Of a DNA stretch of 64,000 nucleotides, positions 19,244 to 29,780 are shown piece by piece. The notes under the pieces are model-generated. The model did no database searches. It had not been told where the DNA came from and was given only the letters and a program-made list of their open reading frames with translations. Location: positions 143,486-207,485 of the forward strand of contig CAJNDD010000001.1 in assembly GCA_905221435.1 (NCBI GenBank), in the 5' to 3' direction. The first letter of the stretch is position 1, and every line of letters starts with the position of its first letter. The DNA comes from a bacterium (GTDB lineage: Bacteria; Bacillota; Bacilli; Lactobacillales; Streptococcaceae). The translations under genes were made by a program, and so were the position numbers.

Positions 19244-21769
19244 ATGTTACAGCTACAACACATTTCAAAAGTCTATCATACGGGCGATCAAGAGTTCCAC
19301 GCGTTAAAGGATATCTCGATTCGCTTCCGTGAGAATGAGTTTGTCTCCATTCTTGGGCAATCGGGTTCTGGGAAAACCACCCTATTAAATATCATCGGGG
19401 GACTCGACCAATACACATCTGGTGATTTACTCATCCAAGGAAAATCAACAAAGCAATTTAAAGACCGCGATTGGGATAGCTACAGAAACCACACCATCGG
19501 TTTCGTCTTTCAGTCTTATAATCTCATCGGGCACCAAACTGCACTCTCTAACGTAGAAATTGCAATGACTCTTTCGGGCGTTTCAAAAGCAGAACGTAAG
19601 AAACGTGCTATCAAAGTGCTCGAACGCGTAGGCCTAAAAGACCATTTATATAAGAAACCAAGTCAAATGTCTGGGGGACAAATGCAACGAATCGCGATTG
19701 CGCGTGCTCTTGTTAATGATCCAAAAGTCGTTTTAGCCGACGAACCGACAGGAGCGCTCGATTCTGAGACTTCTGTTCAAATCATGGATTTATTAAAAGA
19801 CATCGCCAAGGAACGTTTGGTTATCATGGTGACGCATAACCCAGAGCTGGCACAGAAGTACTCCACACGTATCGTACAAGTATTAGATGGAAACATCTTG
19901 AGCGACTCAAACCCATGCGAACCAACAGAGGAGACAAAGCAAGTCGACATCCAGTTCACGAAGACGAAGATGAGCTTTATAACCGCCCTTGTACTTTCCT
20001 TTAATAACCTATTGACAAAGAAAGGACGTACCTTACTAACAGCTTTTGCGGGTTCCATCGGGATTATCGGGATTGCTCTTATCTTAGCCCTTTCCAATGG
20101 TGTGAGTGACTACGTTAAAAAGGTGCAGGAAGATACTCTCGTCTCTCTCCCACTGACGATTAGCGAGCAGAACCAGAGCAACTTGTTGGCGACCTCTCCA
20201 GATTTGAGCGAGAAGCCTTACAAGGATAATCATGAGCTCGGTATCAATACGATTTTAACGAATTTATTGAAAAAACAAATCGGAAAGAACGACTTAGCTT
20301 CCTTCAAGACTTACTTGGAGGAACACGCTTCGAAGGTCGAATCTCTCACAAAAGACATTCGTTACCGATATAATTTACAACCGTTTATCTATGCAAGTGA
20401 TACTTCCAACGGACCCAAAAGTATTCTGCCTTCAACCTTAGCTGATGAAGTAGAAACAGCGAACCAAACGATGAAGGGATACTTACAAAACCTCAACTAC
20501 TGGAGTGAACTTTCTAGTGATTCTTCAATGCTAGAAAGCAAGTACGACGTGTTGGAAGGACACTTCCCACAAGATAAGTCCGAGATCGTCCTTATCGTAG
20601 ATGAAAACAATCAAATTAGCGATTTGTTGCTCTATAGTTTGCGTATCAAAGATCCCAGTGAATTGAACGATACGAAGAAGCTCGACGAACTCTCTTCTCA
20701 AACGTATCAATATAGTGATTTTATCGGAAAAACTTTCAAAGCAGTTGTCAATACAAACCGTTTTGTGAAAGAAAATAACTTATGGCTCAATAAGATTGAT
20801 AATGTTTCTTATATGAAAACTCAAATCGAGAATGGGCTCCAACTTAAAATTGTGGGTGTCCTTCGCCAAAAAGACGGCACAAGTTCAGGCGTGAATACTC
20901 CTTCAGGAGGAATCGCCTACACAAGCGCCCTTATTGATTACACTTCCGAACACATTCAAAATAGTGATATCGTTAAGGAACAGGAAGCCAATCAAAATCT
21001 AAATGTATTTACGGGTAAAGACTTTGCCAAAGATCCTAAACCATTCAGTTCGGAGAATTTAACCGAAGAAGAAAAAATTCAGTTGGCTAAAATGACACCT
21101 GAAGAACAGGCGCAGTATGTCCAACAATATAACGACAATTCGGCTTCAACTTACGAGGAAAACCTCGCAAAAATGGGCGTCATCAACAAATCCAAACCAG
21201 CTGCCATTGAGCTCTACACCTCTTCGTTCCAACAAAAACAAGACTTAAAAGAGTTCATAAACGCCTATAACACAGCGAAAAAAGAAGCTGGAGAAGACAA
21301 TAAGGTACTCGCTTATTCAGATGATATCCAAACTATCATGTCTTCAATTACGACATTGGTTGGCGTAGTGACAACAGTACTCGTTGGCTTTGTGGCCATC
21401 TCACTCATTGTATCTTCTATAATGATTTCGATTATCACGTACATTTCAGTTCTCGAACGTACAAAAGAAATCGGAATCCTACGTGCAATGGGGGCTTCGA
21501 AGAAAGATATTCGTCGTATCTTCACTGCTGAAACAGCCATTGAAGGATTGATCTCTGGGGTGCTCGGTATCGCGATTACCTTTCTTGCGACATTCCCAAT
21601 CAATGCGATTGTTGCGAAAATGACAAATGTGGGAAATGTAGCGCAATTACCAATAGAAGTAGCTCTAATCCTTATCGGTATTTCGATTGTCCTTACCATG
21701 TTAGCCGGTCTAATCCCTTCACGCATCGCTGCTAAGAAAGACCCAGTCGAATCGCTTCGTAGCGAATAA
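19244..21769 (+). CDS. Fused ABC transporter ATPase-permease (MacB/FtsX type)
   Basis: The 841 residues begin with a LolD-like ATPase (about 1-225): Walker A GQSGSGKTT, signature MSGGQMQRIAI, Walker B VVLADEPTGALD and H-loop VTHNPEL. A membrane helix near 255-280 (GIIGIALILALSNGV) is followed by a 400-residue extracellular region and three C-terminal helices of the FtsX fold, ending SRIAAKKDPVESLRSE. Fused proteins of this kind export peptides or work in antimicrobial resistance. CG-containing codons look more frequent here than in neighbours, an impression only. AAGGAG at 19231-19236 supports the ATG. Confidence 0.85.
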   Translation: MLQLQHISKVYHTGDQEFHALKDISIRFRENEFVSILGQSGSGKTTLLNIIGGLDQYTSGDLLIQGKSTKQFKDRDWDSYRNHTIGFVFQSYNLIGHQTALSNVEIAMTLSGVSKAERKKRAIKVLERVGLKDHLYKKPSQMSGGQMQRIAIARALVNDPKVVLADEPTGALDSETSVQIMDLLKDIAKERLVIMVTHNPELAQKYSTRIVQVLDGNILSDSNPCEPTEETKQVDIQFTKTKMSFITALVLSFNNLLTKKGRTLLTAFAGSIGIIGIALILALSNGVSDYVKKVQEDTLVSLPLTISEQNQSNLLATSPDLSEKPYKDNHELGINTILTNLLKKQIGKNDLASFKTYLEEHASKVESLTKDIRYRYNLQPFIYASDTSNGPKSILPSTLADEVETANQTMKGYLQNLNYWSELSSDSSMLESKYDVLEGHFPQDKSEIVLIVDENNQISDLLLYSLRIKDPSELNDTKKLDELSSQTYQYSDFIGKTFKAVVNTNRFVKENNLWLNKIDNVSYMKTQIENGLQLKIVGVLRQKDGTSSGVNTPSGGIAYTSALIDYTSEHIQNSDIVKEQEANQNLNVFTGKDFAKDPKPFSSENLTEEEKIQLAKMTPEEQAQYVQQYNDNSASTYEENLAKMGVINKSKPAAIELYTSSFQQKQDLKEFINAYNTAKKEAGEDNKVLAYSDDIQTIMSSITTLVGVVTTVLVGFVAISLIVSSIMISIITYISVLERTKEIGILRAMGASKKDIRRIFTAETAIEGLISGVLGIAITFLATFPINAIVAKMTNVGNVAQLPIEVALILIGISIVLTMLAGLIPSRIAAKKDPVESLRSE

Positions 21770-21786
21770 CATTAAACCCTAAAAAG

Positions 21787-21819
21787 GTGGATAAAGGAAT
21801 ATTTCTTTATTCACTTTTT
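21787..21819 (+). terminator. Terminator of the fused ABC gene
   Basis: GTGGATAAAGGAA pairs with TTCTTTATTCAC across a 3-base loop, followed by TTTTTC. It lies at the convergent boundary with galR. Confidence 0.75.
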
Positions 21820-22851
<1,032 letters not shown>

Positions 22852-22865
22852 TCATATTTTTCTGC

Positions 22866-22949
22866 TTTTTACTGATAGTTTAGTAAAAGTTTAGTAAAAG
22901 GGATTGACCTTGGCAAATCCCTTGGATACAATAGAAGAAAACGATTACA
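22866..22949 (+). promoter_or_regulatory. galK promoter with candidate GalR and cre sites
   Basis: TTGACC (22904-22909) and TACAAT (22927-22932) have 17-base spacing. Upstream, TTTAGTAAAAG occurs twice back to back (22879-22889, 22890-22900), and TTTTTACT (22866-22873) forms an inverted half with the first copy; these look like GalR operators. AGAAAACGATTACA (22936-22949), just after the -10 box, fits the CcpA cre pattern and would allow glucose repression by blocking transcription. Confidence 0.7.
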
Positions 22950-22988
22950 CGTTAAGGTAACTTAACGGACAGTCAAAGGAGAATTCAT

Positions 22989-24167
22989 ATGACACAACAT
23001 CTTACTACTGAAGCCCTTCGCAAAGACTTTCTTGCCGTTTTTGGTCAAGAAGCAGACCAAACTTTCTTTTCACCAGGTCGTATCAATCTGATTGGTGAAC
23101 ACACAGACTACAACGGTGGGCACGTTTTTCCAGCGGCTATTTCCTTGGGGACATACGGTGCAGCTCGCAAGCGTGACGACCAAGTCTTGCGTTTCTACTC
23201 AGCTAACTTTGAGGACAAGGGTATCATCGAAGTTCCTCTTGCTGACCTCAAGTTTGAAAAAGAGCACAGCTGGACCAATTATCCAAAAGGGGTTCTTCAT
23301 TTCTTGCAAGAAGCTGGACACGTGATTGACAAAGGGTTTGATTTTTATGTTTATGGGAATATCCCAAATGGTGCTGGTTTGTCCTCGTCAGCATCCTTGG
23401 AACTTTTGACTGGTGTTGTGGCAGAGCATCTCTTTGATTTAAAACTAGACCGTTTGGATTTGGTTAAAATCGGAAAACAAACAGAAAATAACTTTATCGG
23501 AGTCAACTCTGGTATCATGGACCAGTTTGCTATCGGTATGGGAGCTGACCAACGTGCTATTTACCTAGATACTAATACTCTAGAATACGACTTGGTGCCC
23601 CTTGATTTGAAGGACAATGTTGTTGTTATCATGAACACTAACAAACGCCGTGAACTAGCGGACTCTAAATACAATGAACGCCGTGCTGAGTGTGAAAAAG
23701 CAGTAGAAGAATTGCAAATTGCCTTGGATATTCAGACCTTGGGTGAATTGGATGAGTGGGCCTTTGACCAATACAGCTATCTGATTAAAGACGAAAATCG
23801 TATGAAACGTGCTCGCCATGCTGTGCTTGAAAACCAACGTACTCTTAAAGCTCAAACAGCTCTTCAAGCAGGTGATTTGGAAACATTTGGTCGCTTGATG
23901 AATGCATCTCACGTTTCTCTTGAGCATGATTATGAAGTAACTGGATTGGAATTGGATACTCTTGTTCACACAGCTTGGGCTCAAGCAGGTGTTCTGGGTG
24001 CTCGTATGACAGGGGCAGGATTTGGTGGATGTGCCATTGCCTTGGTGCAAAAAGATGCCGTTGAGGGCTTTAAAGAAGCTGTAGGCAAGTACTACGAGGA
24101 AGTCGTTGGATATGCTCCAAGCTTCTATATCGCTGAAGTTGCAGGTGGCACTCGCGTCCTTGACTAG
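22989..24167 (+). CDS. galK: Galactokinase
   Basis: GalK phosphorylates galactose to galactose-1-phosphate with ATP (Leloir pathway). In 392 residues it shows the galactokinase signature [15 protein letters not shown], the GHMP ATP loop [14 protein letters not shown], and the C-terminal [20 protein letters not shown] at 22976-22982 supports the start. galT follows 18 bases later. Confidence 0.97.
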   Translation: MTQHLTTEALRKDFLAVFGQEADQTFFSPGRINLIGEHTDYNGGHVFPAAISLGTYGAARKRDDQVLRFYSANFEDKGIIEVPLADLKFEKEHSWTNYPKGVLHFLQEAGHVIDKGFDFYVYGNIPNGAGLSSSASLELLTGVVAEHLFDLKLDRLDLVKIGKQTENNFIGVNSGIMDQFAIGMGADQRAIYLDTNTLEYDLVPLDLKDNVVVIMNTNKRRELADSKYNERRAECEKAVEELQIALDIQTLGELDEWAFDQYSYLIKDENRMKRARHAVLENQRTLKAQTALQAGDLETFGRLMNASHVSLEHDYEVTGLELDTLVHTAWAQAGVLGARMTGAGFGGCAIALVQKDAVEGFKEAVGKYYEEVVGYAPSFYIAEVAGGTRVLD

Positions 24168-24185
24168 TCAAAAGGAGGCTTTATA

Positions 24186-25667
24186 GTGACCTTAGTAGAT
24201 AAATTTGTAACACATGTTATTGCCGAAAGTGCTTTTGAGGAAATGGATCGAATCTACCTGACCAATCGTGTCTTGGCACGAGTAGGAGATGGTGTTTTGG
24301 AAGTTGAGACGGGACAGGATGACTTGATTGACCTCAAGGACCAGCTTGTCGAGGAGGCGGTTCGATTAGAGACGATTGAGGATAATCAGACTGCGCGTGA
24401 AATCCTCGGTGCTGAACTGATGGACTTGGTGACCCCTTGTCCAAGTCAGGTTAATCGTGAGTTTTGGACAACCTATGCTCACTCTCCCGAGCAGGCAATT
24501 GCGGACTTCTACCAACTTAGCCAGAAAAATGACTACATCAAGCTCAAGGCCATTGCTAAAAATATTGCTTATCGCGTTCCGTCTGACTATGGGGAGCTTG
24601 AGATTACCATTAACCTCTCTAAACCTGAAAAGGATCCGAAAGAGATTGCAGCAGCTAAGTTGGTGCAAGCTAGCAATTATCCCCAGTGTCAGCTCTGTAT
24701 AGAGAACGAAGGCTACCATGGTCGGGTTAACCACCCAGCTCGCAGCAATCACCGCATTATCCGTTTCGAAATGGTGGGTCAGGAGTGGGGCTTCCAGTAT
24801 TCACCCTATGCTTATTTTAATGAGCACTGTATCTTCTTAGATGGCCAGCATCGGCCCATGGCTATCAATCGTCAAAGCTTTGAGCGCCTACTAGCTATCG
24901 TAGACCAGTTTCCAGGCTATTTTGCGGGCTCAAATGCCGACCTGCCGATTGTGGGAGGCTCTATTCTGACTCATGATCACTATCAAGGAGGCCGTCACGT
25001 ATTTCCTATGGAATTGGCTCCCTTGCAAAAGACTTTCCGATTTGCTGGATTTGAGCAGGTCAAGGCTGGGATTGTCAAGTGGCCTATGTCAGTGCTACGT
25101 TTGACCTCGGATTCTAAAGAGGATTTGATCAACTTGGCTGACAAGATTTTACAGGAATGGCGTCAGTATTCAGATCCAAGTGTGCAAGTCTTGACAGAAA
25201 GTAATGGAACACCACACCATACCATTACACCGATTGCTCGTAAACGCGATGGACAGTTTGAATTGGACTTGGTCTTGCGGGATAATCAGACATCGCCAGA
25301 GCATCCTGATGGTATCTATCATCCCCACAAGGATGTTCAACATATCAAGAAGGAAAATATCGGCTTGATTGAGGTCATGGGCTTGGCAATCTTACCACCT
25401 CGTTTGAAAGCAGAAGTGGAGCAAGTCGCTAGCTACCTCGTAGGAGAAGAAGTCTCAGTTGCCGACTATCATCAGAAATGGGCAGACCAGCTCAAAGATC
25501 AACATCCGGACCTAGCGGATAAAGAAAAGGCCCTTGAAATAGTTAAGGACTCTGTGGGTGCTATCTTTGCGCGTGTTTTGGAGGACGCAGGGGTTTACAA
25601 GCAGACGGAGCAGGGACAGGCAGCCTTTATGCGCTTTGTTGAGCAGGTTGGAATTTTACCAGACTAG
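24186..25667 (+). CDS. galT: UDP-glucose-hexose-1-phosphate uridylyltransferase (Firmicutes type)
   Basis: GalT exchanges UMP between UDP-glucose and galactose-1-phosphate. The 493-residue length and sequence match the Firmicutes GalT2 type. Landmarks include [28 protein letters not shown] and the HDHYQGGRH segment with the active-site histidine. It starts with GTG at 24186 after AAAGGAGG (24171-24178). galE is not in the window. Confidence 0.96.
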   Translation: MTLVDKFVTHVIAESAFEEMDRIYLTNRVLARVGDGVLEVETGQDDLIDLKDQLVEEAVRLETIEDNQTAREILGAELMDLVTPCPSQVNREFWTTYAHSPEQAIADFYQLSQKNDYIKLKAIAKNIAYRVPSDYGELEITINLSKPEKDPKEIAAAKLVQASNYPQCQLCIENEGYHGRVNHPARSNHRIIRFEMVGQEWGFQYSPYAYFNEHCIFLDGQHRPMAINRQSFERLLAIVDQFPGYFAGSNADLPIVGGSILTHDHYQGGRHVFPMELAPLQKTFRFAGFEQVKAGIVKWPMSVLRLTSDSKEDLINLADKILQEWRQYSDPSVQVLTESNGTPHHTITPIARKRDGQFELDLVLRDNQTSPEHPDGIYHPHKDVQHIKKENIGLIEVMGLAILPPRLKAEVEQVASYLVGEEVSVADYHQKWADQLKDQHPDLADKEKALEIVKDSVGAIFARVLEDAGVYKQTEQGQAAFMRFVEQVGILPD

Positions 25668-25736
25668 GAGCTTTCTCCTTGCACAGTCCTATAAAAAGTA
25701 GTATCATAGTGTCGTTTGAAATATCAGGAGGAAACG

Positions 25737-26141
25737 ATGAAAGATTTTCATTTTGATGCTATATCTGCCTTTGAAAATTACGAAATAGAGAAAATGAGAG
25801 ACGGTCATGTTGTGGTGACGACGAAAGTAGTGGACTCGTCGCTCAACTACTATGGCAATGCCCATGGTGGCTATCTCTTTACTCTTTGTGACCAGATCAG
25901 TGGTTTGGTGGTTATCTCGCTGGGGCTTGATGGAGTGACGCTTCAGTCCTCTATCAACTACCTCAAGGCAGGAAAACTAGATGATGTGCTGACCATTAAA
26001 GGAGAATGTGTCCATCATGGACGCACAACCTGTGTCGTGGATGTCGATATCACCAATCAAGAAGGCAGAAATGTCTGCAAAGCCACCTTTACCATGTTTG
26101 TCACAGGTCAAAGGTCTGAAGACAGACAGGTGAGGATATAG
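25737..26141 (+). CDS. PaaI-type hotdog thioesterase
   Basis: The 134-residue hotdog-fold protein has SSLNYYGNAHGGYLFTLCDQ, the N/D..H.GG active-site pattern of the PaaI/YbgC thioesterases, and SSINYLKAGKLDDVLTIKG on the central strand. It would hydrolyse an acyl- or aryl-CoA, substrate unknown. AGGAGG at 25727-25732 favours the ATG at 25737 over an in-frame TTG at 25716. A terminator follows, and this gene marks the left border of the DpnI cassette as in pneumococcus. Confidence 0.85.
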   Translation: MKDFHFDAISAFENYEIEKMRDGHVVVTTKVVDSSLNYYGNAHGGYLFTLCDQISGLVVISLGLDGVTLQSSINYLKAGKLDDVLTIKGECVHHGRTTCVVDVDITNQEGRNVCKATFTMFVTGQRSEDRQVRI

Positions 26142-26145
26142 AGAT

Positions 26146-26178
26146 AAATGAGTAGGACAAATATAGCCTACTCATTTT
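26146..26178 (+). terminator. Terminator after the thioesterase gene
   Basis: AAATGAGTAGG (26146-26156) pairs with CCTACTCATTT (26167-26177). Confidence 0.75.
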
Positions 26179-26249
26179 AGTTTATGAGATATGTTAGAAG
26201 GAAATATAAAAGAGAGTGATGAAATACAAAGGTAATAGGTACATATATG

Positions 26250-26258
26250 TGGTATACT
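26250..26258 (+). promoter_or_regulatory. Promoter of the DpnI cassette
   Basis: TGGTATACT is an extended -10 element about 60 bases before the dpnI start. The flanking 26180-26320 stretch is very AT-rich and holds no gene. Confidence 0.5.
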
Positions 26259-26320
26259 AGTTATGGTAGATTTTAATTACTTATATAGAGTGAATTCTTG
26301 TATTAGTGAGGAATTTTTAA

Positions 26321-27084
26321 ATGGAATTACAATTTAATTTAGAATTAGTAGAAAACTATAAAAGTAATAGCCAAAAGGCACGTATCTTAACGGAGGATTG
26401 GGTTTATCGTCAGTCTTATTGTCCTAGTTGTGGGGAAAAACCTATAAATCATTTTGAAAATAATCGGCCTGTAGCAGATTTTTTCTGTAGTCATTGTAGT
26501 GAGGAGTTTGAACTAAAAAGTAAAAAAGGGAATTTTTCATCAATAATTAATGTTGGTGCTTATGCAACGATGATGGAGCGTGTGCAGGCAGATAATAATC
26601 CTAATTTCTTTTTTTAACTTATACAAAAAATTTTGAGGTGGATAATTTTCTTGTTCTTCCAAAGCAGTTTGTTACACCGAAATCAATTATTCAAAGAAAA
26701 CCACTTGCACCAACTGCCAGACGCGCTGGTTGGATTGGTTGTAACATAGATTTATCGCAAGTACCTTCTAAAGGAAGAATATTTCTTGTGAAAAATGGAC
26801 AAGTTAGAGATCCAGAAAAAGTTACAAAAGAATTTAAGCAAAGTTTATTTCTAAGGAAAAACTCCCTTTCAGCAAGAGGTTGGACAATAGAAATTCTTAA
26901 TTGTATAGATAAGATAGAGGGTTCAGAATTTACTCTTGAAGATATGTACCGTTTTGAAAGTGACCTAAAAAGTATCTTTGTCAGGAACAATCATATTAAA
27001 GAAAAAATTCGGCAACAGCTTCAAATATTAAGAGACAAAGAAATAATAGAATTTAAAGGTAGAGGAAAGTATCGGAAATTATGA
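26321..27084 (+). pseudogene. dpnI: Type IIM restriction endonuclease DpnI, frameshifted
   Basis: DpnI cuts GATC only when the adenine is methylated. The N-terminal frame (26321-26617, 98 residues) has the zinc Cys pairs CPSCG and CSHC and the PD-(D/E)xK residues in VADFF and EFELKSK. It then hits a TAA right after a run of seven T (26609-26615). The second frame (26638-27084) carries the rest, including the C-terminal winged helix that reads methylated DNA (SLSARGWTIEILN, IKEKIRQQLQILRDKEII). One extra T would restore a single 254-residue frame, the length of DpnI. As written no full enzyme is made; slippage on the T run could make some. Confidence 0.9.
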
Positions 27085-27377
27085 AAAAGAAACAACTTAT
27101 TGCACCAGAAGAGGTGTATGATTTCTTAAAAGTCATCTGGTCTGATTATGAAACAGAGAGTAATTATGAAAACTTAAGTTTAATGGTCTATACGTTATCA
27201 GACCCTGATTGTGTGAGGTGGTTATCTGAAAATATGGAATTTGGTAATGAGGAACAACTTTCTTTATTGAATAAAAAATATAGATGGGAAGATGGGGATG
27301 AATTACCAGAGTGGCTAGAAAGCCCAAAACATAGATTATTGCTAATAAGTGAGTTATTGGAGAGAAACTTAAGATGA
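27081..27377 (+). CDS. DpnI-cassette companion protein (dpnD region, first frame)
   Basis: The 98-residue acidic protein overlaps the end of dpnI by 4 bases and lies in the position of dpnD. I recognise no catalytic motif; Trp- and Leu-rich segments (FLKVIWSDYETE, WEDGDELPEWLES) suggest a small helical fold. I recall DpnD as about 18 kDa, which is near the sum of this frame and the next, so the two may be halves of one gene or two coupled genes (ATGA overlap). Its role in restriction is unknown. Confidence 0.6.
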   Translation: MKKKQLIAPEEVYDFLKVIWSDYETESNYENLSLMVYTLSDPDCVRWLSENMEFGNEEQLSLLNKKYRWEDGDELPEWLESPKHRLLLISELLERNLR

Positions 27378-27541
27378 AAAAGTATACTATAGAAATTATT
27401 GAAACTCTAACCCGTTTAGTAAGTATAGAAGCTGAAAATGCAGATGAAGCGGAACATATTGCAAGAGAAAAGTATAAGAATGGTGAAATAGTTCTTGATG
27501 CAGATGATTTTCAGGACTATGATACTAGCATATATGAGTAG
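27374..27541 (+). CDS. DpnD/PcfM-like small protein
   Basis: A 55-residue frame starts at an ATG that overlaps the previous stop (ATGA at 27374-27377). The sequence KYTIEIIETLTRLVSIEAEN, with ADEAEHIAREKYKNGEIVLD, is the DpnD/PcfM domain, a short beta-alpha-beta fold in restriction cassettes and conjugative plasmids. Function is not known. It ends the cassette just before a bidirectional terminator. Confidence 0.75.
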   Translation: MKKYTIEIIETLTRLVSIEAENADEAEHIAREKYKNGEIVLDADDFQDYDTSIYE

Positions 27542-27562
27542 ATGTTCTTATTTTGTCACACA

Positions 27563-27586
27563 AAAAAGAGGCTCACACCTCTTTTT
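27563..27586. terminator. Bidirectional terminator between the DpnI cassette and pbuX
   Basis: AAAAAGAGG (27563-27571) and CCTCTTTTT (27578-27586) are exact complements. Confidence 0.9.
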
Positions 27587-27587
27587 C

Positions 27588-28850
27588 TTATTTCTTCTTC
27601 CGGTTTAATACTGCATTGAGGACAATGGCCAGTAAGCTGGCTACGACGATTCCGTTTGAGAAGAACATTTGGAAAGCTGTCGGCATGCTGACAAATAGAT
27701 TACTGTTGTTGAGTCCGACACCTGCAGCGATTGAAACAGCTGCGATAAGGAAGTTGTGTTCATTGTTAGCAAAGTCAACGCGGGCAAGGATTTGCATCCC
27801 TTGAAGGGAGACAAAACCAAACATCACCAGCATGGCACCACCGAGGACAGGGCTCGGAATGATTTGGGCGAGGGCTCCAAACTTAGGAAGTAGTCCAAGG
27901 AGGACTAGGAAACCAGCTGCGTAGTAGATTGGCAGACGAGTCTTGATACCTGACAATTTAACCAAACCAACGTTTTGTGAAAATCCTGTGTAAGGGAAGG
28001 TGTTAAAAATTCCTCCGAGAAGTACGGCCAGACCTTCTGCACGATAACCGTTGCGCAGGCGCGTGCTATCGATTGGGTCACTGGTAATATCAGACAAGGC
28101 TAGGTAAACACCAGTCGACTCAACCATAGAAACTGTCGCAATGATACACATCATGACAATAGATGAGATTTCAAAGGTTGGCACCCCAAAGTAGAGGGGA
28201 GTTGGGACATGGACTAGTGGTGCTGCCGCAACAGGAGAGAAATCAACCAAGCCCATTGTAGCAGCAATGGCGGTTCCGACAACCAACCCAATCAAAATAG
28301 AGATAGACTTGATAAATCCTTTGGTAAAGATGTTGATCAAGAGGATGATTAGAACAGTGATGGCTGCAAGTAGGAGACTTTGACCTGTTGGCTCTGGGAC
28401 ATTATTTCCCATATTTCCGATAGCGACAGGAATCAAGGTCAATCCAATCGTGGTAATGACAGATCCTGTAACGATAGATGGGAAGAGATTGGCTACTTTT
28501 GAGAAAACACCTGAAATCAGAACCACATAAATTCCTGAAACGATAAGGGCACCAAACATAGCTCCGCTACCGTGACTCTGCCCAATCATAATCAAAGGAG
28601 CGACGGATTGGAAGGCAACTCCGAGAACGACTGGTAGTCCGACACCAAAGTATTTGTTGAGTTGGAGTTGAAGGAAGGTAGCTACCCCACACATGAAGAT
28701 ATCTGTAGAAATCAGGTAGGTCAACTGCTCAGCTGAATAGCCAAGAGCTGTCGCAATCATGATGGGAACTAGGATAGAACCTGAGTACATGGCTAGTAAG
28801 TGCTGCAAGCCAAGAACGGCTGCTTGCGAGTGTTTTTCTTGTTTTTGCAT
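27588..28850 (-). CDS. pbuX: Xanthine permease
   Basis: The 420-residue NAT/NCS2 transporter imports xanthine by proton symport. About 12-14 membrane spans are visible; the family motif region is TVSMVESTGVYLALSDIT, holding the substrate-site glutamate, and NTFPYTGFSQNVGLV contains the NAT signature Q-N. It shares one base with the end of xpt and is controlled by the same riboswitch. Confidence 0.94.
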   Translation of the reverse strand: MQKQEKHSQAAVLGLQHLLAMYSGSILVPIMIATALGYSAEQLTYLISTDIFMCGVATFLQLQLNKYFGVGLPVVLGVAFQSVAPLIMIGQSHGSGAMFGALIVSGIYVVLISGVFSKVANLFPSIVTGSVITTIGLTLIPVAIGNMGNNVPEPTGQSLLLAAITVLIILLINIFTKGFIKSISILIGLVVGTAIAATMGLVDFSPVAAAPLVHVPTPLYFGVPTFEISSIVMMCIIATVSMVESTGVYLALSDITSDPIDSTRLRNGYRAEGLAVLLGGIFNTFPYTGFSQNVGLVKLSGIKTRLPIYYAAGFLVLLGLLPKFGALAQIIPSPVLGGAMLVMFGFVSLQGMQILARVDFANNEHNFLIAAVSIAAGVGLNNSNLFVSMPTAFQMFFSNGIVVASLLAIVLNAVLNRKKK

Positions 28851-29431
28851 TAGAGATCTGCCTCCTTAAATACGACCTGACCATTTTCGAAACGATCCAA
28901 GCGAACCAGTGATAGGACTGGATACCCTGCTTTTTCAAGCAAATCACGACCATCCTGGAAAGATTTTTCAATCACGATACCAATCGCTTCAACTTTTGCT
29001 CCAGCTTGTTCGATGATTTGGATCAAGCCTTTGGCCGCTTGGCCATTAGCAAGGAAATCGTCAATAATCAAGACCTTGTCCTCTGGTGAGAGGAATTTTC
29101 CAGCGATGGAAACGGTGCTGGTCACCTGCTTGGTAAAGGAGTAGACTTGGGCGGTTAAGATGCCTTCGTTCATGGTGATGTTTTTAGCTTTTTTGGCGAA
29201 AATCATGGGAACGTTTAAGGCTTCAGCTGTAAAAACGGCTGGGGCAATGCCTGACGCTTCAATTGTCACGACCTTGGTAATGCCAGCAGAAGCGAATTTT
29301 TCCGCAAATACCTTACCAATTTCCCGCATCAAGCTAAAGTCAACTTGGTGGGTTAAAAAGGAATCCACCTTGAGGATGTTGTCACCCAAGATATGCCCAT
29401 CTTTGAGGATGCGCTCTTCTAATAATTTCAT
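28850..29431 (-). CDS. xpt: Xanthine phosphoribosyltransferase
   Basis: Xpt converts xanthine and PRPP to XMP for purine salvage. The 193 residues match the family; the PRPP loop is [19 protein letters not shown] and the N-terminal [19 protein letters not shown] is diagnostic. AGGAGG stands 7 bases before the ATG on the minus strand. The xpt-pbuX unit with an upstream guanine riboswitch is the standard Gram-positive arrangement. Confidence 0.96.
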   Translation of the reverse strand: MKLLEERILKDGHILGDNILKVDSFLTHQVDFSLMREIGKVFAEKFASAGITKVVTIEASGIAPAVFTAEALNVPMIFAKKAKNITMNEGILTAQVYSFTKQVTSTVSIAGKFLSPEDKVLIIDDFLANGQAAKGLIQIIEQAGAKVEAIGIVIEKSFQDGRDLLEKAGYPVLSLVRLDRFENGQVVFKEADL

Positions 29432-29493
29432 AAGACCTCCTAAAGTCTAAAAGATGCTTCATTTGCTTGTTTAGAGTTTCTAGCAAGAAATAG

Positions 29494-29630
29494 AAAAAGG
29501 ACCTACTTAATCCCCTAAGTAAGTCCCCAAAATAGGTATGGCCAAAACCATACCTTCAGCTGACATACTCATTGTTAGGTGTTCCGGCACCTTGTAGAAA
29601 CGTCGTGCCAATTCACGACATAAACAAGTA
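29494..29630 (-). ncRNA. Guanine/xanthine-responsive purine riboswitch with terminator
   Basis: Read on the minus strand, 29630 to 29566 is a 65-nt purine aptamer. P1 arms are TACTTGT and ATGAGTA; P2 is GTCGTG/CACGAC around the loop AATTGG; GTTTCTAC is the conserved J2/3 core; and P3 is AGGTG/CACCT. The J3/1 base that reads the ligand is C (CCTAACAATG), as in guanine binders. Next come a hairpin AGGTATGG/CCATACCT (29555-29534) and a strong terminator GGACTTACTTA/TAAGTAGGTCC plus T5 (29526-29494). Ligand binding should stop xpt-pbuX transcription. Confidence 0.93.
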
Positions 29631-29738
29631 AAATGATATTCAATTTTAAATAGGCCGCTGCCAATGTTTTTATTTTACACCAATTAGCTTTATAAATCAA
29701 ATATTTTATTAGTAAATAGATCATAAAAGCGAACGAAC

Positions 29739-29774
29739 AAAAGGCTGCAATGCTAGATAGTATTGTAGCCTTTT
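29739..29774 (-). terminator. Terminator of the exoA-VOC transcript
   Basis: On the minus strand AAAAGGCTACAAT pairs with ATTGCAGCCTTTT and is followed by a short T-rich stretch. The remaining 29631-29738 bases hold the xpt promoter region and no gene. Confidence 0.75.
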
Positions 29775-29780
29775 ATTCTT

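Noticed and set aside
26638..27084. Separate gene for the second half of DpnI
   Set aside because: The first ATG-like start lacks a ribosome site and the sequence continues DpnI without gap; a frameshift is simpler.
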